Below are positions 6,115-9,399 of a DNA stretch of 9,399 bases, piece after piece. A model generated the notes under the pieces. The model ran no database searches and was not told where the DNA came from. It saw only the letters and a program-made list of their open reading frames with translations. The stretch is from Lachnospiraceae bacterium UBA2860 (GTDB lineage: Bacteria > Bacillota > Clostridia > Lachnospirales > Lachnospiraceae), in the NCBI GenBank assembly GCA_002350625.1, contig DEFE01000003.1, positions 21,740-31,138 of the forward strand. The letters run 5' to 3'. Numbering within the stretch: the stretch's first letter is position 1; the number at the start of each line of letters is the position of its first letter. The position numbers and the translations under genes were made by a program.

Positions 6115-6654
6115 TTAAAACGGTTTTACGGTTTTCTTCTTCCCCTTCTTAATTCCTTTGATGGCGCTGTTAAACGCCGCTTTTGTGATCGTCTTCTTGC
6201 CGTTGCTGTAAGCCCACGGGCCGTTGTACGCGCCGCCGCCGGCTCTCGCGACACGGCTCTTTACGCCCTTCAGTTTATACTTGCCCTTGGTCAGCTTGTA
6301 ATAGCGATACCACTCTCCGCCATGTCCCGCGCCATAGGCAACGATCCCATTCTTGTATACCGTAAATTTGGAAAGGCCGTACACATAGTCATTGAGGACT
6401 CTTACCACCTTCCCGGATTTATATTTATAGATCTGGAACGTGCGCGCGCTTCCATAGCCAGGCGCGTGGAATTCCGCGATGCCTTCCACCTTGCCGTCCT
6501 TGTCGATGTCCACGATCTTATAGGACGAGTCCGTGTATTTACTGGTGACGGAAACCAGCTTGCTTATGATCTCCGATTTCGCATCGGCGTGCACGCTCAC
6601 GCTGAGTGCAAGAAAAGACATGATGATCGTCGCGAATGTAAGGATCTTCTTCAT
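6115..6654 (-). CDS. Small secreted protein with DxDxDG calcium-loop-like motif
   Basis: 179 residues, function unknown. A clear signal peptide (MKKILTFATIIMSFLALSVSV, cleavage about VHA-DA) precedes a mature domain of about 155 residues. Near its start VDIDKDGKVEGIAEF resembles the DxDxDG loop of a broad group of clostridial secreted proteins (D.DGDG..EL type) that resemble EF-hand or FG-GAP calcium loops; here the loop's last acidic position is displaced by one. The remainder is Tyr/Gly/Lys rich and predicted beta, with a very basic C-terminus (IKKGKKKTVKPF). An upstream in-frame extension of 63 codons is open but not used: it runs through a 55-bp repeat whose period is not a multiple of three, and the GAAGGAGG site and signal peptide both fix the start at 6654. 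The SLH/NlpC-like gene follows 15 bases later, so an envelope-linked role is likely. Confidence 0.82.
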   Translation of the reverse strand: MKKILTFATIIMSFLALSVSVHADAKSEIISKLVSVTSKYTDSSYKIVDIDKDGKVEGIAEFHAPGYGSARTFQIYKYKSGKVVRVLNDYVYGLSKFTVYKNGIVAYGAGHGGEWYRYYKLTKGKYKLKGVKSRVARAGGGAYNGPWAYSNGKKTITKAAFNSAIKGIKKGKKKTVKPF

Positions 6655-6659
6655 TATAG

Positions 6660-6667
6660 CCTCCTTC
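6660..6667 (-). promoter_or_regulatory. Strong ribosome binding site fixing the start of the small secreted protein
   Basis: GAAGGAGG on the minus strand, 5 bases before the ATG at 6654. It is the strongest Shine-Dalgarno match in the minus-strand envelope cluster and rules against the longer open frame that begins at 6843. Confidence 0.85.
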
Positions 6668-6713
6668 GTGAATTCCTGTCTGTGGTGCGCCTGCTTCCAA
6701 ATCCCTGCCGGAC

Positions 6714-6919
6714 GGCATCCGGCAGACAGACATGCTGTGAAATACATGCTTCCGGAGCCACGTCTAACGGCATCCGGCAGACAGACATACAGTGAAATGC
6801 ATGCTTCCGGAGCCACGCCTAACGGCATCCGGCAGACAGACATGCAGTGAAATGCATGCTTCCGGAGCCACGCCTAACATCATCCGGCAGACAGATTTGC
6901 TGTGATATCCATCTTAGCA
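6714..6919 (-). repeat. Tandem 55-bp hairpin-forming repeats in the leader of the secreted protein operon
   Basis: Three nearly identical 55-bp units lie at 6714-6768, 6769-6823 and 6824-6878. A decayed fourth covers 6879-6919, and a weaker trace precedes the first (6692-6713, 15 of 22 bases matching a unit end). Read on the minus strand each unit folds: an outer stem GGCTCCGG with CCGGATGCC (8 pairs and one bulged T), and an inner stem CATGCA with TGCATG around a TTTCAC loop in the third unit. The other two inner stems differ, but most changes become G-U pairs on the minus-strand RNA. The array fills most of the roughly 250-base leader between the candidate promoter at 6911-6939 and the gene start at 6654. 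No protein is encoded here. Function unknown: leader structure control, protein binding, or a local copy of a dispersed genomic repeat. Confidence 0.85.
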
Positions 6920-6939
6920 TATCCGCTCCGAAGAATCAA
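6911..6939 (-). promoter_or_regulatory. Candidate promoter for the small secreted protein - SLH hydrolase operon
   Basis: On the minus strand TTGATT (6934-6939, four of six) is followed after 17 bases by TAAGAT (6911-6916, four of six), with an extended TG one base upstream of the -10. Transcription would begin about 6904 and read through the hairpin repeats. The -35 overlaps the T-tract of the terminator of the gene behind it. The extended -10 TGCTAAGAT is identical to that proposed for the dctP operon. Confidence 0.5.
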
Positions 6940-6979
6940 AAAAAGGGGCCTGCCGTACATATAATATGCAGCAGGTCCC
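6938..6979 (-). terminator. Rho-independent terminator of the large surface protein gene
   Basis: On the minus strand, 16 bases after the stop codon at 6996, GGGACCTGC (6971-6979) pairs with GCAGGCCCC (6945-6953) with one A-C mismatch. The 17-base loop holds a further CATAT/ATATG self-complement, and seven T residues follow (6938-6944). Stem, GC content and T-tract fit an intrinsic terminator, separating the surface protein gene from the downstream operon. Confidence 0.85.
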
Positions 6980-6995
6980 GCGACATTTTCACATT

Positions 6996-9380
6996 TTATT
7001 TTCTGAGCCGCATGAGCACGAGCAGGATCACCAGTGCGATCGCCCCGATCGCAAGAAGCGCGATGTAGAGCGTCATCGAGCGCGCAGGCGCCGCCTTGCC
7101 CGCCTCTTTGGTCTCCGCAGACGAGGACTGGATCTCCGTCGGCGTGATCTCCCGCGAGGAAATCGTCTCCGTGTTCGCGGCGTAGGTATTGGTGAACGTC
7201 AGCGTCCCGGTCTCCAGGTCATCATAGAAGACCGTCGCCGTCAGCTTGTCGCTGCCGGTCTCCGCCACCTTGATCTGCACCTTGTGCTGTGTGGAGTCAT
7301 AAGTGACGCCGTCCTTCTCGAACTGGCCGCTGCTGTTGAAGGAAGCGCCGCCCGGCACATCCTCGATCACCTTGTAATTATACGTACCCGGCTTCGAGAA
7401 ATGAATCTCCCCGAAGCTGATCGCTTCAGAATTCACCGCCGTCACGGACTGACCGGCCGGCATCGGCGTCGCGACCGTGCTCCCGTCAGACGCAGTACTC
7501 GTGTCCGCGAGCAGTCGGAAGGTGAAGTTGTCATCCTCTTCGATACTGCGCCCCACCAGGTTCAGGTTGACATAGATCTCCGCGGCCCCTTCTTTGTTCC
7601 CGTTCTCCACCGGTGTCGGAGAAACCGTCGTGACATCTGCCGGCTGCTCCGGCGCCGTCTCTCCGGTACCTGCGGGTTCCGCCTGCTCCACTGTTTCCGC
7701 CGGCGCTTCCTCTGCAGGTGCTGTCGGTGCAGGCGCGTCGTCGACACGCGGGAGCTCGTCAAGCCAGGCAAGAAGCTCCTCTTCGCTCATCTCCGTCACG
7801 CCGGCCGTCGTCTCCTCCGGCAGCTCCTTCAGCCACCCGGCGAGCTCATCTTCCGTCATGTCCGAGAATTCCTTTGCCTCATCTTCCGGCAGCGACTTCA
7901 AAAATGCCGCCAGCTCCTCTTCCGTGACCGGCTCCGCTGCCGGCGCTTCCGTCGGCTCCGATGTCGGCTCTTCTGTCGGTTCCGGTGTCGGCTCTTCCGT
8001 CGGCTCCGGTGTCGGTGCCTCTGTCGGTTCCGGCGTCGGTGCCTCTGTCGGCTCCGGTGTCGGCTCTTCCGTCGGCTCCGGTGTCGGTGCCTCCGTCGGT
8101 TCAGGTGTCGGTGCTTCCGTCGGCTCCGGTGTCGGTGCTTCCGTCGGCTCCGGTGTCGGTGCTTCCGTCGGCTCCGGTGTCGGCTCTTCTGTCGGTTCAG
8201 GCGTCGGCTCTTCTGTCGGCTCCGGCTCCGAATCGACCCACTCCTCCAGCAGCTGCAGCGTCTCTCCGGCGATCGTGCCTTCCGGCGTCGCCTCCGGGAT
8301 CGCCGCCGCGATCTCCTCTGCAGTCGCTTCAACAGACTGATTACTTATATCCTCTACGTCGATCACTTCTCCGCTCTCCGGCGTGAGCGGTTCGGCAGCG
8401 TCATCGATCAGTTCGACGTCCTCGATATTCCCGGCCTCACTCTCCGGTACAAGCGGCTCCGCCGCATCTTCGATATTCTCGGCTCCCTCCTCCGGCGTAA
8501 GCGGCTCTGCCGCATCTTCAATATTCTCGACGGCCGGAGCCTCCGTGTTCCGGATCGCATAGACCGTTGAACTGTAGGCCGTAAAAGAAGCTTCTTCACT
8601 GCCATCCGTGCCGACCCACGCGTCATAGACGGGCTCTGCATGGACATCTTCCGCGCTTATTGCCTCATGATCCGCCCCTGCGCCCTGCGAGAGCGGCAAT
8701 GCTGTCACGGCAGCTGCGTCGCCATTTTCGAGATGAATCGTATTCAGCTCATCCGCAGTAAAGGAGATCGCGATCTGCACGGGCCCTTCCGGCTGCACCT
8801 CCCGCATCTCATACACAACACCGTCCGCCTTCAGGTCAAAGATGGAAGAGCTCTCTCCATCATCCTCGCGAACCAGCCAGTTGCCCTCATCGTCCGTCTT
8901 ATGGACAAGGAAAGCCACATCAAAAAGGAGCGTATTGTCCGCTGTGGACGTCACGCCTTCCCCTGCCGCGCTCACCGCCCCATAGTACGCGTCCCGGTTA
9001 TAGCCGGCCGTCTCCGGCGTCAGGATGCGCACCTTAAGCTGCGTTCCCGCAGGAAGCGTCGTCGCGAGCTCAGGCACCGCCTTCGCGTAGACATACTCGT
9101 CAGAATATGTGATGGCATTTTCGGGATCAAAAGGCGTCGCCTCGAAGAACTCCACGTCTCCGCTGTTCTCCTCAGCGCCTTCCTGCGTCTCTCCCTCACC
9201 GACCTGCGCGGTTTCCTCTTCGAACCACTCCTCATCGGCGTTCTCGAGAAATGCCTCAATATCCGCCTCATCCATATCCACATAGTCCTCATCGGCGCAC
9301 ACGGCCTGCGCAGATGCGGCGAACATCATGCCGGCAAGCAGCCATGCCGCCGTCTGTTTTTTCCACCTTTTTCGCATCAT
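6996..9380 (-). CDS. Large repetitive surface protein with adhesin-like N-domain, Pro/Glu/Thr stalk, FctA-like domain and C-terminal membrane helix
   Basis: 794 residues, probably exposed on the cell surface. Signal peptide 1-29 (cleavage about VCA-DE). An acidic segment to about 80 is followed by a domain about 85-270 (LPAGTQLKV, DAYYGAV, NTLLFDVAFL) of the type I associate with N-terminal regions of clostridial pilin/adhesin-like proteins. Then come DAAEPL repeats (284-337), a stalk of twelve 8-residue Pro/Glu/Thr units (384-479), three 23-residue EEEL..WL..LP repeats (485-553), and an FctA/Spy0128-like domain about 600-735 ending FTNTY. In Spy0128 such domains carry a Lys-Asn isopeptide bond with an assisting Glu; here Glu673 and Asn731 are present, but the first strand (604-611) has no Lys. 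The C-terminus is a hydrophobic helix (767-789) with tail MRLRK and no LPXTG, so it resembles a sorting signal without the motif or a plain membrane anchor. AAAGGAG (9387-9393) lies 6 bases before the ATG at 9380; the adjacent second ATG is possible. Role in adhesion is inferred. Confidence 0.87.
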   Translation of the reverse strand: MMRKRWKKQTAAWLLAGMMFAASAQAVCADEDYVDMDEADIEAFLENADEEWFEEETAQVGEGETQEGAEENSGDVEFFEATPFDPENAITYSDEYVYAKAVPELATTLPAGTQLKVRILTPETAGYNRDAYYGAVSAAGEGVTSTADNTLLFDVAFLVHKTDDEGNWLVREDDGESSSIFDLKADGVVYEMREVQPEGPVQIAISFTADELNTIHLENGDAAAVTALPLSQGAGADHEAISAEDVHAEPVYDAWVGTDGSEEASFTAYSSTVYAIRNTEAPAVENIEDAAEPLTPEEGAENIEDAAEPLVPESEAGNIEDVELIDDAAEPLTPESGEVIDVEDISNQSVEATAEEIAAAIPEATPEGTIAGETLQLLEEWVDSEPEPTEEPTPEPTEEPTPEPTEAPTPEPTEAPTPEPTEAPTPEPTEAPTPEPTEEPTPEPTEAPTPEPTEAPTPEPTEEPTPEPTEEPTSEPTEAPAAEPVTEEELAAFLKSLPEDEAKEFSDMTEDELAGWLKELPEETTAGVTEMSEEELLAWLDELPRVDDAPAPTAPAEEAPAETVEQAEPAGTGETAPEQPADVTTVSPTPVENGNKEGAAEIYVNLNLVGRSIEEDDNFTFRLLADTSTASDGSTVATPMPAGQSVTAVNSEAISFGEIHFSKPGTYNYKVIEDVPGGASFNSSGQFEKDGVTYDSTQHKVQIKVAETGSDKLTATVFYDDLETGTLTFTNTYAANTETISSREITPTEIQSSSAETKEAGKAAPARSMTLYIALLAIGAIALVILLVLMRLRK
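7740..7928 (-). repeat. Three 23-residue acidic amphipathic repeats in the surface protein
   Basis: VTEEELAAFLKSLPE, MTEDELAGWLKELPE and MSEEELLAWLDELPR recur at a 23-residue (69-bp) step from residue 485. Each is a short acidic helix ending in Leu-Pro, with conserved Leu, aromatic and Leu positions. The copies differ too much in DNA to be a recent duplication. Function unknown; a binding motif or helical hairpin bundle is possible. Confidence 0.8.
7942..8229 (-). repeat. Twelve 24-bp tandem repeats encoding the Pro/Glu/Thr stalk
   Basis: Twelve 24-bp units in perfect register, each coding eight residues of the form TPEPTEAP or TPEPTEEP. Three consecutive units (8110-8181) are identical at the DNA level, and others differ at one to three third-position bases, indicating expansion by slippage or unequal recombination. 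Unit loss or gain keeps the frame, so the stalk length can vary between strains. Such low-complexity stalks extend a head domain away from the wall. Confidence 0.95.
8371..8530 (-). repeat. DAAEPL repeats in the surface protein
   Basis: Three copies of a segment reading NIEDAAEPLTPE or close variants, at roughly 8501-8530, 8453-8482 and 8387-8416, spaced 48 and 66 bp (16 and 22 residues). They form an acidic linker between the N-terminal domain and the Pro/Glu/Thr stalk. The spacing is always a multiple of three and the residues are better kept than the bases. Confidence 0.75.
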
Positions 9381-9399
9381 CTGTCGCTCCTTTCTACTG

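Noticed and set aside
6653..6658. Perfect TATAAT on the minus strand next to the small secreted protein start
   Set aside because: It overlaps the start codon and follows a strong ribosome site, so a promoter there could not make a translatable message for this gene; most likely chance.
6655..6843. 63-codon N-terminal extension of the small secreted protein
   Set aside because: It reads through 55-bp repeats in changing frames, and the GAAGGAGG site plus signal peptide place the start at 6654.
6714..6919. CRISPR array or E. coli-type REP element
   Set aside because: Units are directly adjacent with no unique spacers and there are no cas genes. The GCCGGAT core resembles REP by chance or convergence; there is no RAYT transposase and the unit layout differs.
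6966..8570. 534-residue and 248-residue plus-strand frames opposite the surface protein
   Set aside because: Their sequences (Cys/Arg repeats; Ser/Val/Gly repeats) are the complement of the 24-bp stalk array; a period divisible by three keeps all frames open.

Overview
The window reads as a piece of a moderately GC-rich Bacillota chromosome, most likely a clostridial gut-type organism such as a Lachnospiraceae member. This is an inference from protein style, with no marker gene present. The supporting features are a NifS/NifU-type Fe-S pair, a dCache sensor kinase of clostridial layout, an SLH-domain cell-wall protein, a Spy0128/FctA-like surface protein with a Pro/Glu/Thr stalk, strong Shine-Dalgarno sites and TTGACA/TATAAT-like promoters. 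No phage, IS, tRNA, rRNA or CRISPR element is visible.

Layout. (1) 1-1333, minus strand: a cysteine desulfurase (nifS) followed by the first 37 codons of the scaffold nifU, an Fe-S assembly operon cut by the window edge, with a good promoter at 1379-1407. (2) 1334-1578: a divergent regulatory region holding that promoter, a palindrome over its -35 box, and an 11-bp perfect inverted repeat that brackets a weaker candidate promoter for the plus-strand operon. (3) 1579-4708, plus strand: a two-gene unit of a secreted DctP-type TRAP solute receptor and, one base later, a membrane sensor of the histidine-kinase family. No TRAP permease (DctQ/DctM) and no response regulator lies with them, and both sides are closed by oppositely oriented genes. 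The kinase has Asn where the phospho-accepting His should be. (4) 4705-6654, minus strand: a small secreted protein with a DxDxDG motif and, 15 bases on, a secreted SLH plus NlpC/P60-like protein. The SLH gene and the kinase gene meet tail to tail with overlapping stop codons. (5) 6655-6995: a long leader for that operon, containing three and a fraction copies of a 55-bp hairpin-forming repeat, a candidate promoter, and the terminator of the next gene. (6) 6996-9380, minus strand: a 794-residue repetitive surface protein with signal peptide, N-terminal adhesin-like domain, several repeat families, a Pro/Glu/Thr stalk, an FctA-like domain and a C-terminal membrane helix.

How they may work together. 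The desulfurase and scaffold are housekeeping. The DctP protein and its partner look like a ligand-sensing module rather than a transporter: the receptor would bind a small acid outside the cell and present it to the dCache sensor. Because the kinase lacks its phospho-acceptor, output would have to go through a partner kinase or a non-phosphotransfer route. This is the most promising candidate for something undescribed. The minus-strand genes from 4705 to 9380 form a cell-envelope cluster of two transcription units.
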